This document shows, one piece after another, positions 1 to 6,290 of a stretch of 11,350 nucleotides of DNA. Every line of letters begins with the position of its first letter. The first letter of the stretch is position 1. Source of the stretch: Ignavibacteria bacterium (GTDB lineage: Bacteria; Bacteroidota; Ignavibacteria; Kapaibacteriales; UBA4661); contig JAAFHM010000118.1 in NCBI GenBank assembly GCA_013298375.1, positions 1-11,350 on the forward strand. Reading direction: 5' to 3'. The notes beneath the pieces were generated by a model, which saw only the letters and a program-made list of their open reading frames with translations, searched no databases and was not told where the DNA came from. A program made the position numbers and the translations under genes.

Positions 1-453
1 AGAGTGACACGGTTCCGTCCGGCGGAAATCAACGACTATTTAACAGAAATGCAAGAAACGCCGATAAGCGAGTTTGCCAGTGTGGAGCAGCTTACCAAGC
101 GTGCAACACTCGCACTGAAGCCACTTTTGGACAAAGCGCATTGGTCGGCGCATATCGGGCAACAAGATATGACGGCTTCGCAGATACAAACACTTGATGC
201 CGTTGTGGAGCAGGCAGAAATTGAAATTAAATATAGCGGCTACATTGAGCGCCAAATGAAGGAAATAAGCATCTTTGCAGCAAATGAAGAAAAACGCATA
301 CCCGAAGCGCTGGATTACAGTGCTATCAAATCACTTTCCACCGAAGCACGACAAAAACTCACGCGCATCCGTCCGCACTCGCTGGGACAGGCTTCCCGCA
401 TACAAGGCGTGTCGGCGGCAGATATTTCTGTGCTGACACTGTACCTGCGCTAG
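1..453 (+). CDS. mnmG: MnmG (GidA) C-terminal part, tRNA uridine-5-carboxymethylaminomethyl modification enzyme; 5' truncated by window
   Basis: This is the C-terminal part of MnmG, the FAD-dependent partner of MnmE. Together they add the carboxymethylaminomethyl group to the wobble uridine of certain tRNAs in the cytoplasm. The frame is open from base 1, so the gene starts upstream; the GTG at base 4 is internal. About 150 residues are visible, matching the helical C-terminal domain that contacts MnmE and tRNA. The family signatures are IKYSGYIERQ (about bases 223-252), then the IPEALDY segment, LSTEARQKL, RPHSLGQASRIQGV and the closing ISVLTLYL. The FAD-binding domain lies outside the window. 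The protein ends close to where the family normally ends. The TAG stop is followed at once by the ATG of a glycosyltransferase, so the two are probably co-transcribed. Identity is seen by motif recall and is very likely. Confidence 0.95.
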   Translation, partial: RVTRFRPAEINDYLTEMQETPISEFASVEQLTKRATLALKPLLDKAHWSAHIGQQDMTASQIQTLDAVVEQAEIEIKYSGYIERQMKEISIFAANEEKRIPEALDYSAIKSLSTEARQKLTRIRPHSLGQASRIQGVSAADISVLTLYLR

Positions 454-1467
454 ATGACAACAATTCTTCTTTCCCGCACCGATAGCATCGGCGACGTTGT
501 CTTGACGCTGCCACTCGCCGGATGGCTGAAAGAGCGTCTGCCCGGATGCCGCATTGTATTTTTATGTGCAGCCTACACGCAAGCAATCGTCGAGTCCTCA
601 GCACACGTGGATGAAGTTGTTAATTGGAATACATTGGAAAAACTGCCCGAACATGAGCAGGTACGCTATTTTCAAGCACTGGCGATTGATACGATTATCC
701 ATATTTTTCCGCGCCCTGCCATTGCGCGTCTTGCGCAAAAAGCGGGTATCCCAAAGCGCATCGGAACGCGGAATCGGCTCTACCACTGGCTTACGTGCAA
801 TCACCTTGTGCCGCTTTCTCGTAAAAACTCCCCGCTTCACGAAGCGGAACTCAATCTTGGACTTGTTCGCCCTATCACGGATTCATCGTCTCCATTGTTG
901 CGTGATATTCCTCGCTATTATGGTTTGACGCAGCTTCCCGACTTACCGGAGCGTCTCGGCGATGTACTTGATTCTGCACGGTTCAACCTCATTATTCATC
1001 CTAAATCGCAAGGCAGCGCTCCCGAATGGCAGGAAGAACGCTACAGGCAGCTTTGCCGCTTGCTTCCGGCGGAGCGATTTAACATTATTGTCACAGGAAC
1101 AAAAGCAGAAGGCGAGAAAATACGCCATTTGCGGCAAGAAATAGTGAAATTCGGTGGTCAAGACCTTACGGGCGCAACCACGCTTGCAGAACTTCTTGCG
1201 CTCGTCGCCAATGCCGACGGGCTGCTTGCTTCTAGCACGGGACCACTTCATATCGCATCGGCGCTTGGCAAAAACACCTTGGGGCTGTTCGCACCCATCC
1301 GCCCCATGCACCCTGCGCGGTGGAAGCCGATAGGCACAAAAGCAACGGTGCTTTCCCTAGAAAAAAACTGCCGCGCTTGCACAGGCGGGAAGCCGTGTGT
1401 GTGTATTGATGCGCTCACGCCGGAAGCAGTTGCAGCAGTGATTCAATCATGGCTTGAACCCCAATAA
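454..1467 (+). CDS. Glycosyltransferase family 9 protein (LPS heptosyltransferase-like), first copy
   Basis: A 337-residue GT9-family (ADP-heptose:LPS heptosyltransferase-like) enzyme, expected to transfer a sugar onto lipopolysaccharide core at the cytoplasmic face of the inner membrane. The N-terminus has the family opening, with strand ILLSRTDSIGDVVLTLP (residues 4-20, Gly13-Asp14). The second Rossmann half has HPKSQG (182-187), where the family usually has a PGS-type loop, and the sugar-nucleotide motif SSTGPLHIASALG (260-272). The usual aspartate of the (D)TG motif is replaced by serine here. A cysteine cluster (Cys306, 309, 315, 317) lies near the C-terminus. The ATG abuts the mnmG stop (TAGATG) and there is no visible Shine-Dalgarno, so translation is probably coupled. 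The next gene is a second GT9 three bases downstream. Family assignment is firm; the sugar and acceptor are unknown. Confidence 0.9.
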   Translation: MTTILLSRTDSIGDVVLTLPLAGWLKERLPGCRIVFLCAAYTQAIVESSAHVDEVVNWNTLEKLPEHEQVRYFQALAIDTIIHIFPRPAIARLAQKAGIPKRIGTRNRLYHWLTCNHLVPLSRKNSPLHEAELNLGLVRPITDSSSPLLRDIPRYYGLTQLPDLPERLGDVLDSARFNLIIHPKSQGSAPEWQEERYRQLCRLLPAERFNIIVTGTKAEGEKIRHLRQEIVKFGGQDLTGATTLAELLALVANADGLLASSTGPLHIASALGKNTLGLFAPIRPMHPARWKPIGTKATVLSLEKNCRACTGGKPCVCIDALTPEAVAAVIQSWLEPQ

Positions 1468-1470
1468 TTT

Positions 1471-2529
1471 ATGCGCCTTCGAGACTTCCGCCATATCGTT
1501 ATTCTCCAAACCGCCTTTATTGGCGATGTTGCGCTGGTGCTGTATTTAGCGGAAACCGTGCGGCGCTTGCACCCCGAAGCCCGCATCACGCTTGTCACCA
1601 CGACCGTCGCGGCAACATTTGCGCAATACTGCACCGCGCTCACAAGCGTCGTCGCGTTCGACAAACGCGGTAAACACAGGGGTTTTGGCGGAATAGTACG
1701 CTTGGCGGGAGAATTACGAAAAAGCGGTGTTGATTGTGTGCTTGCACCGCATCGGTCGTTTCGGACGGCGCTATTGGCGCGGCTTCTGGGGGCGAAATAT
1801 TCAGTGGGCTTTGCCAAAAACAGCCTTGCATGGCTCTACAACAAGCGTGTGGAATACCAACCCGTCCACGAAATTGAGCGTAATGCTACGCTTTTGAGCG
1901 TATTCGAGGATTGTGTGAATATTCCACAAGTATTGCCAAATATAATCTTACCAATACAAATTAACGAGGCTTCCGCAGCATTACTTGAAAGGTATGGTAT
2001 TCAAAAAGACTTTGTTGCTTGCGCCCCCGGCTCAGTCTGGGCAACAAAGCGCTGGCGCGAGGAGCATTTCATTCAATTGGCGGAATTATTGCAGCGCGAC
2101 GGAAAGCGTGTAGTATTACTGGGTGGAAAGGATGATGAAGCATTGTGCCAACGCATAGCTGAAAGAAGTGGTTGCACATCCCTCGCTGGAAAAACTTCGC
2201 TGCCGGAAATGCTGGCGGTTCTGAAGAACGCATCGGTGCTGGTGGGAAATGATAGCGCCCCGGCGCATTTGGCGGCGTTGGTGGACTGCCCAACGGTGGC
2301 GGTGTTTGGTCCGACGGTGCAGGCGTTTGGCTTTGCACCACGAAGTTCGCGGTCGGCGGTGGTAGAAAACACAGGGCTGGCGTGTCGTCCCTGCTCGCCA
2401 CACGGCACAAATACCTGTCCTTTGGGAACGCACGAATGTATGTGGAGTATTCAGCCGGAGAGTGTCTTGGAGGCGGCTCGAAACCTTGCGTCAAATCCTT
2501 CAACAGACTCAGAGGCGAAGAGCGCATAG
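1471..2529 (+). CDS. Glycosyltransferase family 9, lipopolysaccharide heptosyltransferase II (WaaF)-like
   Basis: A 352-residue GT9 enzyme, closer than its upstream neighbour to heptosyltransferase II, which adds a heptose to the LPS inner core from ADP-heptose. Visible signatures are ILQTAFIGDV (11-20), the HRSFRTALLARLLGA segment (94-108), the APGSVWATKRW loop (185-195) and the nucleotide-sugar motif GNDSAPAHLAALVDCP (259-274) followed by VAVFGPT. Four cysteines (305, 308, 316, 323) flank a CPLGTHECM element that is common near the end of WaaF-like proteins. The length is normal for the family. The start is the only ATG giving the full N-terminal strand; it lies 3 bases after the previous stop and has no Shine-Dalgarno. 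With the upstream GT9 it forms a paralogous pair that may act in sequence on the same core. The exact substrate is inferred. Confidence 0.92.
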   Translation: MRLRDFRHIVILQTAFIGDVALVLYLAETVRRLHPEARITLVTTTVAATFAQYCTALTSVVAFDKRGKHRGFGGIVRLAGELRKSGVDCVLAPHRSFRTALLARLLGAKYSVGFAKNSLAWLYNKRVEYQPVHEIERNATLLSVFEDCVNIPQVLPNIILPIQINEASAALLERYGIQKDFVACAPGSVWATKRWREEHFIQLAELLQRDGKRVVLLGGKDDEALCQRIAERSGCTSLAGKTSLPEMLAVLKNASVLVGNDSAPAHLAALVDCPTVAVFGPTVQAFGFAPRSSRSAVVENTGLACRPCSPHGTNTCPLGTHECMWSIQPESVLEAARNLASNPSTDSEAKSA

Positions 2530-2551
2530 AATCTCAGCCAATCTTGCCCAC

Positions 2552-2572
2552 AGGGTCTTCAAAAATGACCTT
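2552..2572. terminator. Weak hairpin in the convergent gap, possible terminator
   Basis: The 66-base gap between the convergent glycosyltransferase and dehydrogenase genes holds one weak imperfect hairpin: AGGGTC, a 9-base loop, GACCTT, with one G-U pair read on the plus strand. It has no T-run after it. This is the expected place for a bidirectional terminator, but the structural support is poor. I see nothing else in the gap. Confidence 0.2.
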
Positions 2573-2595
2573 CCACAGCCCCTATTGCCTACATT

Positions 2596-3474
2596 TCACG
2601 GAGTCTGGTCTGGAAGAATTTTCTCGCCTTTGTCGTTGTATCGGTAAAATCCTTCGCCGCTTTTTTTGCCCCAAAGCCCGGCATCCACATACTCCTTCTG
2701 CAAGAGTGCCGGAGCAAAGCGCGGTTCGCGGAAATACTGCTCCCAGACAGACATCGTAACGGCAAAGTTCACATCCACACCGATTAAATCTACCAACTCG
2801 AACGGACCCATTTTAAAGCCCACAGAGCGCATCAAACCGTCAATTTGTGGAATTGTTGCTCCGCCTTCCATTGCTATTCGCATGGCTTCGAGGTAGTAAT
2901 TTCGTGCTACGCGGTTGACGATAAATCCCGGCACGTCTTTGGCTTCTACTGGCGTTTTACCAAGTGTCTCGGCAAAGGTGGTGAGTGCGGAAATCGTCGC
3001 GGGTGCAGTTTTCATGCCGCTAATCACCTCAACGAGTTTCATAATATGTGCCGGATTGAAAAAATGCAATCCAGCAAAACGCTCCGGATGGCGCATAGAT
3101 GCGGCAAGTGCGGTAATGGAGATAGAGGAGGTATTGGAAGCAATAAGCGTTTCCAAAGGCACAATTTCCTCCAAAGCATTGTAAAGGCTGCGTTTGATGT
3201 CCGCTTGTTCGATAATTGCTTCAATGACAATACTGCAAGGGCGCAAAGAATCGAGGGTATCGGTGATAAGTAGTTTCTCCAGCGCTTGTTTCTGTGCCTC
3301 CGCAGACATAATGCCCTTGCTAACAGCTTTTTCAAGGGTTTCCTGAATAAAGCGCTCTGCTTTTGCCCTTGCTGCCTCGTAAGCATCATACAGAACTACT
3401 CTCAAACCCGCTTGTAAACAGGCTTGTGCGATGCTTGCGCCCATCGTTCCTGCGCCACAAATGCCGATAACCAT
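2596..3474 (-). CDS. 3-hydroxyacyl-CoA (3-hydroxybutyryl-CoA) dehydrogenase
   Basis: A 292-residue NAD(P)-dependent dehydrogenase that interconverts 3-hydroxyacyl-CoA and 3-oxoacyl-CoA in fatty-acid or short-chain acyl-CoA metabolism, in the cytosol. The N-terminal Rossmann fold opens with GAGTMG (7-12), and Asp30 ends the second strand, as expected for NAD preference. The active-site region has SNTSS (113-117), His137 in HFFNP (137-141) and Glu149, the usual His-Glu pair. The C-terminal helical domain has GFIVNRV (183-189) and the family end motif GKKSGEGFY (269-277). The length matches stand-alone Hbd/PaaH proteins (about 280-295 residues), not the large FadB fusion. The start is backed by AAGGA (3481-3485) six bases before the ATG. 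No other beta-oxidation gene is nearby; it is last in the minus-strand block and 78 bases after the Uma2 gene. Chain-length preference cannot be told. Confidence 0.94.
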   Translation of the reverse strand: MVIGICGAGTMGASIAQACLQAGLRVVLYDAYEAARAKAERFIQETLEKAVSKGIMSAEAQKQALEKLLITDTLDSLRPCSIVIEAIIEQADIKRSLYNALEEIVPLETLIASNTSSISITALAASMRHPERFAGLHFFNPAHIMKLVEVISGMKTAPATISALTTFAETLGKTPVEAKDVPGFIVNRVARNYYLEAMRIAMEGGATIPQIDGLMRSVGFKMGPFELVDLIGVDVNFAVTMSVWEQYFREPRFAPALLQKEYVDAGLWGKKSGEGFYRYNDKGEKILPDQTP

Positions 3475-3480
3475 AGTATT

Positions 3481-3485
3481 TCCTT
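3481..3485 (-). promoter_or_regulatory. Ribosome binding site for the 3-hydroxyacyl-CoA dehydrogenase
   Basis: AAGGA on the minus strand lies six bases before the ATG at 3474 and supports that start. It implies independent translation from the Uma2 gene upstream. Confidence 0.65.
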
Positions 3486-3522
3486 GAATCGTATCGAAAT
3501 GGACGGTGATAGAGTGAATTGG

Positions 3523-3536
3523 GGGCGAGAACGCCC
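3523..3536 (-). terminator. Short GC hairpin after the Uma2 gene
   Basis: Between the Uma2 stop and the dehydrogenase start is a five-base-pair GC stem, GGGCG and CGCCC around a four-base loop. On the minus strand it lies 17 bases past the Uma2 stop codon. No T-run follows, so it may be only a weak terminator, a 3'-end stabiliser or chance. Confidence 0.25.
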
Positions 3537-3552
3537 GCAGATTGTATGCTGC

Positions 3553-4404
3553 TTAGGCGATTTCATCCGAATTAATGCCCAAAGCGCGGAGTTTTTCTGC
3601 AAGAGCGTGGGAGCGGGCTTCCGCAGTGTTGGCGCGGGCTTCGGCTTGTTCGGCACGGCGCTTTTCCTGTTCCGCACGGCGCTTTTCCTGCTCTGCGCGA
3701 CGTTTTTCGCTATCACCACGTTTTTTTTCTGCTAATCGTGCTTCTCTGCCTGTTGGAATGAGATTTCCTTCGGTATCGCACCAGCGAAGCCATGTTTCCT
3801 CCATATATTCATACTCACCTTCCCACAAGACCAGCCCCAGTCCTACGTCCGGCATGATATTCCCCTCCATCGGCACAAATGTACCGTGATGATTAACATA
3901 GATTTCCAGTTGCGACGGACGATTGTAGTAATTATGCGGATCGTAGATTGCGTAGTAATGCACACCGCAGTTTTCAGCATATTTTTGCATTTTTTCGCCG
4001 TATTCATTGCCTTTGAGGTTGGACACAATTTCGATGACGACTTCCGGCGGTTTGCCGAATCGCCAAATAAAATACGAGCGATTTTTCTTGGGGCGAGTGT
4101 CTTGAAACGGCTCTACGCCAAGACTGAGCATAGCATCCGGCACAATCGCCGGAACGTCGGGCGAATAAAACAAACCGACATTTGCCAATGCCATAAACTT
4201 CCCTTCGTACCTGCTTTGAGGCGGTGTCCAGTTGGCATGGAGCGTCTCGGTTAGGAGGCGCATATTTTTTTCTGACGTAACACTGTCCACAGGCTCTCCA
4301 TCTTCGATAATAATATTTTCGTAATCAATATCGTCCACCGACTCGTCCAGATAGTCCATGTCGTGGCTCTGCGCTGCGGGCGATGCTTTTTCGGAAATGA
4401 GCAT
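3553..4404 (-). CDS. Uma2 family (DUF820) PD-(D/E)XK nuclease-like protein with coiled-coil tail
   Basis: A 283-residue protein whose middle (about residues 60-200) is a Uma2/DUF820 domain, a restriction-endonuclease-like PD-(D/E)XK fold that is abundant in cyanobacteria and FCB bacteria; its biological role is largely unknown. Likely catalytic positions are Asp90 (VPDAM), Glu125 and nearby residues in PPEVVIEIVS (119-128), with the family helix GEKMQKYAENCGV (136-148) and YYAIYDPH (150-157) after it. The first 45 residues are acidic and not recognised. After about residue 220 comes a highly charged predicted coiled coil with a seven-residue unit (EKRRAEQ) repeated three times, then AEARAN-type units. 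The start is fixed by a good ribosome site overlapping the upstream protease stop. Domain assignment is strong; nuclease activity is inferred. Confidence 0.88.
   Translation of the reverse strand: MLISEKASPAAQSHDMDYLDESVDDIDYENIIIEDGEPVDSVTSEKNMRLLTETLHANWTPPQSRYEGKFMALANVGLFYSPDVPAIVPDAMLSLGVEPFQDTRPKKNRSYFIWRFGKPPEVVIEIVSNLKGNEYGEKMQKYAENCGVHYYAIYDPHNYYNRPSQLEIYVNHHGTFVPMEGNIMPDVGLGLVLWEGEYEYMEETWLRWCDTEGNLIPTGREARLAEKKRGDSEKRRAEQEKRRAEQEKRRAEQAEARANTAEARSHALAEKLRALGINSDEIA
3651..3713 (-). repeat. Three 21-base tandem repeats inside the Uma2 coiled coil
   Basis: Three in-frame 21-base units encode the EKRRAEQ heptads of the Uma2 tail. Units at 3651-3671 and 3672-3692 are almost identical; the one at 3693-3713 is more diverged. 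Because the unit is seven codons, gain or loss of copies would change the coiled-coil length without a frameshift. Confidence 0.85.
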
Positions 4405-4412
4405 AATACATT

Positions 4413-4418
4413 CTCCTT
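4413..4418 (-). promoter_or_regulatory. Uma2 ribosome binding site overlapping the upstream stop codon
   Basis: AAGGAG on the minus strand shares two bases with the TAA stop of the aspartic protease and lies eight bases before the Uma2 ATG. It is one of the clearest Shine-Dalgarno sequences in the window. It sets the Uma2 start and suggests coupled translation of the two genes. Confidence 0.8.
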
Positions 4419-4830
4419 ACAAGCGAATATGCGGTAAATACGGGCTGTCAGGATTGACTTCCATCGTCTGTGAGCGAGGATTCAAGACAACATCCAAATC
4501 TTCCATCGGAATAGAACCCAACAGTGTTTCGGTGGTCGGTGCCGAAATTGCAAAACAAACGGTTTGGCGATTTTTGAAACGAAGCCAGACGGGACCAACC
4601 ACTGGTAAAACATTCGTCGAGCCATCTGCCATTGTACATTCGCGGCGTTCCACTTCTAGTAGGTCGAGTTGTGTTGTTACGTGGTCGGGAATGACCATCA
4701 AATATGCGCCGCTATCCGCCAAAGCCCTTACGGTTACTTTGTGGACGGCATCTTTCTGCATTTTTCCCCGCCGAACACTTTCTATATCGTAAGCATTAGC
4801 AAGTTCAAGTTCTGCATAAATTTGTCCCAT
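4417..4830 (-). CDS. Clan AA (retropepsin-like) aspartic protease, AF_0612-type family
   Basis: A 137-residue single-domain retropepsin-like protein. The catalytic turn is Asp39-Ser40-Gly41-Ala42 in ALADSGAYLMVIP, a DSG form of the DTG motif; one copy per chain means it would have to dimerise to be active. The opening MGQIYAELELANAYD, an RRG segment (20-22), the MADGS element (67-71) and the ending LLGSIPMEDLDVVLNP (103-118) followed by VNPDSP fit small bacterial and archaeal clan AA proteases of the AF_0612 type. A longer reading reaches 4968 but runs into pseC; the ATG at 4830 is preferred because GGAG lies seven bases before it and the family opening begins there. It starts 54 bases after the pseC stop and runs into Uma2. 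Substrate unknown; no signal peptide seen, so probably cytosolic. Confidence 0.85.
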   Translation of the reverse strand: MGQIYAELELANAYDIESVRRGKMQKDAVHKVTVRALADSGAYLMVIPDHVTTQLDLLEVERRECTMADGSTNVLPVVGPVWLRFKNRQTVCFAISAPTTETLLGSIPMEDLDVVLNPRSQTMEVNPDSPYLPHIRL

Positions 4831-4837
4831 GATGCGG

Positions 4838-4841
4838 CTCC
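4838..4841 (-). promoter_or_regulatory. Ribosome binding site deciding the protease start
   Basis: GGAG on the minus strand lies seven bases before the ATG at 4830. It favours this start over an upstream in-frame start that would overlap the end of pseC. Confidence 0.7.
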
Positions 4842-4883
4842 AGATAATGAAGAATTGTTCGTTACCAGCGCAAATTACGCAAT

Positions 4884-6071
4884 TTAGCCGACAAACTCCA
4901 GCACGTGCCGAATCACGTATTCCTGCTCCTCGTCCGTGAGAGCGGGATACATCGGGAGGCTCAAGCAATGGTCGTAATAGCGCTCTGCAACAGGGAAATC
5001 ACCACGTTCCCAGCCGAACTCACGATAATATGGCTGCAAATGAACAGGGATGTAATGCACTTGCGCGTAAATTTTTTGTTCACGGAGAAAGTTGTAGAGT
5101 TCAAGCCGTTTCGGGACTTCAATAACAAATAGATGGTAAGCATGGTGAAATCCCTCTGGCACAGGGCGCACCGTCACAGGCGTTCCGGCAAATGCTTCTT
5201 CATAGCGGCGGGCGATTGCTCGTCGGCGCTCTAATCCTTGCGGGGCGCGTTTTACTTGCTCAATCCCCAAGGCAGCTTGCACATCGGTCAGACGGTAATT
5301 GTAGCCAAGTTCGTGCATTTCGTAATACCAGCCGCCGTGATTTTCCTGCAAAATAGCGGGGTCACGGGTAATGCCGTGTGTTCGGAGACGGCAAATTTTT
5401 TCGTAATAATCTTGCCGATTCGTTGTCACCGCGCCGCCTTCGGCAGTGGCAATATGCTTGACGGGATGGAAGGAGAAAATAGCAAGGTCAGCAAGAGAGC
5501 CATCGCCTGCACGACGCTCCACGCCTTGCTTATCAAGGAAGGACGCGCCTGGCGCATGGCAAGCGTCTTCCAAAATCCACAAGCCAAATTCATCTGCCAA
5601 CTCGCGCCACGCCTGCATATCCACTGGCAAGCCCGCAAAATCAACGGGAATCACGCCTTTGTAATCGCTACGCATAGCTTTGGGCGTGTCCTCTAAAAGC
5701 CGACGAACCTTGTGAATATCCAGCAAATACGTGCTTTCGTCAATATCAGAAAAAACCACGTCGCCGCCGCAATAGCGCACACAGTTTGCCGAAGCGGTGA
5801 AAGTTATGGGCGTGGTAATGATCTTATCTCCGGGCTTTACGCCAAGCGCAAGGGCGCATAGATGCAAGGCAGCCGCGCCACTCGACATCACCGAAGCATA
5901 GTTAGAGCCAATATACGCAGCAAAGGCGGCTTCAAATTCCTGCGGTTTCGGACCTTGTGTTAAATAGTCCGATTGTAAAACCTCAACCACTGCTGCAATA
6001 TCAGCCTCGGTGATGGTTTGACGACCATAGGAAATGGGTTTGCTGGGGGTAAAACTCATGAGTTTTTTCAT
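4884..6071 (-). CDS. pseC: UDP-4-amino-4,6-dideoxy-N-acetyl-beta-L-altrosamine transaminase (PseC-like), DegT/DnrJ/EryC1 aminotransferase
   Basis: A 395-residue PLP-dependent sugar aminotransferase of the DegT/DnrJ/EryC1 family, best matching PseC. PseC aminates the 4-keto sugar made by PseB in the pathway to CMP-pseudaminic acid, used on flagellin or surface glycans; it is cytosolic. Signatures are YGRQTIT (15-21), SDYLTQGP (34-41), the SSGAAALHL turn (63-71), ITFTASANC (89-97), EDACHAPGA (168-176) and the PLP lysine Lys205 in SFHPVKHIATAEGGAV (200-215). Near the end it has VHYIPVHLQPYY and FPVAERYY. The ATG directly follows the stop of a small upstream gene (TAAATG); GAAAGG lies 12 bases upstream, which is a weak site. 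A second ATG at 6059 is possible. No pseB, pseH, pseG or pseI is nearby, so a related dideoxy-amino sugar remains possible. Confidence 0.87.
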   Translation of the reverse strand: MKKLMSFTPSKPISYGRQTITEADIAAVVEVLQSDYLTQGPKPQEFEAAFAAYIGSNYASVMSSGAAALHLCALALGVKPGDKIITTPITFTASANCVRYCGGDVVFSDIDESTYLLDIHKVRRLLEDTPKAMRSDYKGVIPVDFAGLPVDMQAWRELADEFGLWILEDACHAPGASFLDKQGVERRAGDGSLADLAIFSFHPVKHIATAEGGAVTTNRQDYYEKICRLRTHGITRDPAILQENHGGWYYEMHELGYNYRLTDVQAALGIEQVKRAPQGLERRRAIARRYEEAFAGTPVTVRPVPEGFHHAYHLFVIEVPKRLELYNFLREQKIYAQVHYIPVHLQPYYREFGWERGDFPVAERYYDHCLSLPMYPALTDEEQEYVIRHVLEFVG

Positions 6072-6290
6072 TTAGTTTTTTTGCCTTTCTGTTTTGACGA
6101 CCTCTTCAATCGCTTCTAGCATAATGTCATACCAGTTTGATATTTCAACATCCATGAAAAAGTCTGCAAATTTCTTCATTTCAGCATTGATCAGTTTACG
6201 ACCAATAGTAGCTCGTTCTTGGTAGATGCGCGGAATTTTTTTGGGTGATGGCTGTGTGGGGCGATGTCGGCACTTATCGCCATCTCTCAT
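6072..6290 (-). CDS. Small hypothetical protein (72 aa) between the phosphatase and pseC
   Basis: I do not recognise this 72-residue protein. It is not a membrane protein and has no signal peptide. The first half is basic and proline-rich (RPTQPSPKK near the start); the second half, from about residue 38, looks helical and acidic (NWYDIMLEAIEEVVKTE). Support is mainly positional: the ATG shares its A with the phosphatase TGA stop (TGATG), and its TAA is followed directly by the pseC ATG, so it fills the gap exactly. A TTG one codon earlier could also start it. No Shine-Dalgarno is seen, consistent with coupled translation. It could be a small partner of the phosphatase, a remnant of a larger gene, or a chance reading frame. 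Confidence 0.5.
   Translation of the reverse strand: MRDGDKCRHRPTQPSPKKIPRIYQERATIGRKLINAEMKKFADFFMDVEISNWYDIMLEAIEEVVKTERQKN

Noticed and set aside
2073..2527. Several open frames on the minus strand opposite the second GT9 gene
   Set aside because: They are proline- and arginine-rich shadows with no domain; the plus-strand gene carries clear family motifs over the same bases.
3651..3713. CRISPR-like or intergenic tandem repeat
   Set aside because: The 21-base units are adjacent without spacers and in frame within the Uma2 gene, coding a coiled coil.
4831..4968. N-terminal extension of the aspartic protease
   Set aside because: It overlaps the end of pseC and has no family similarity; the ATG at 4830 has a ribosome site and begins the family's usual opening.
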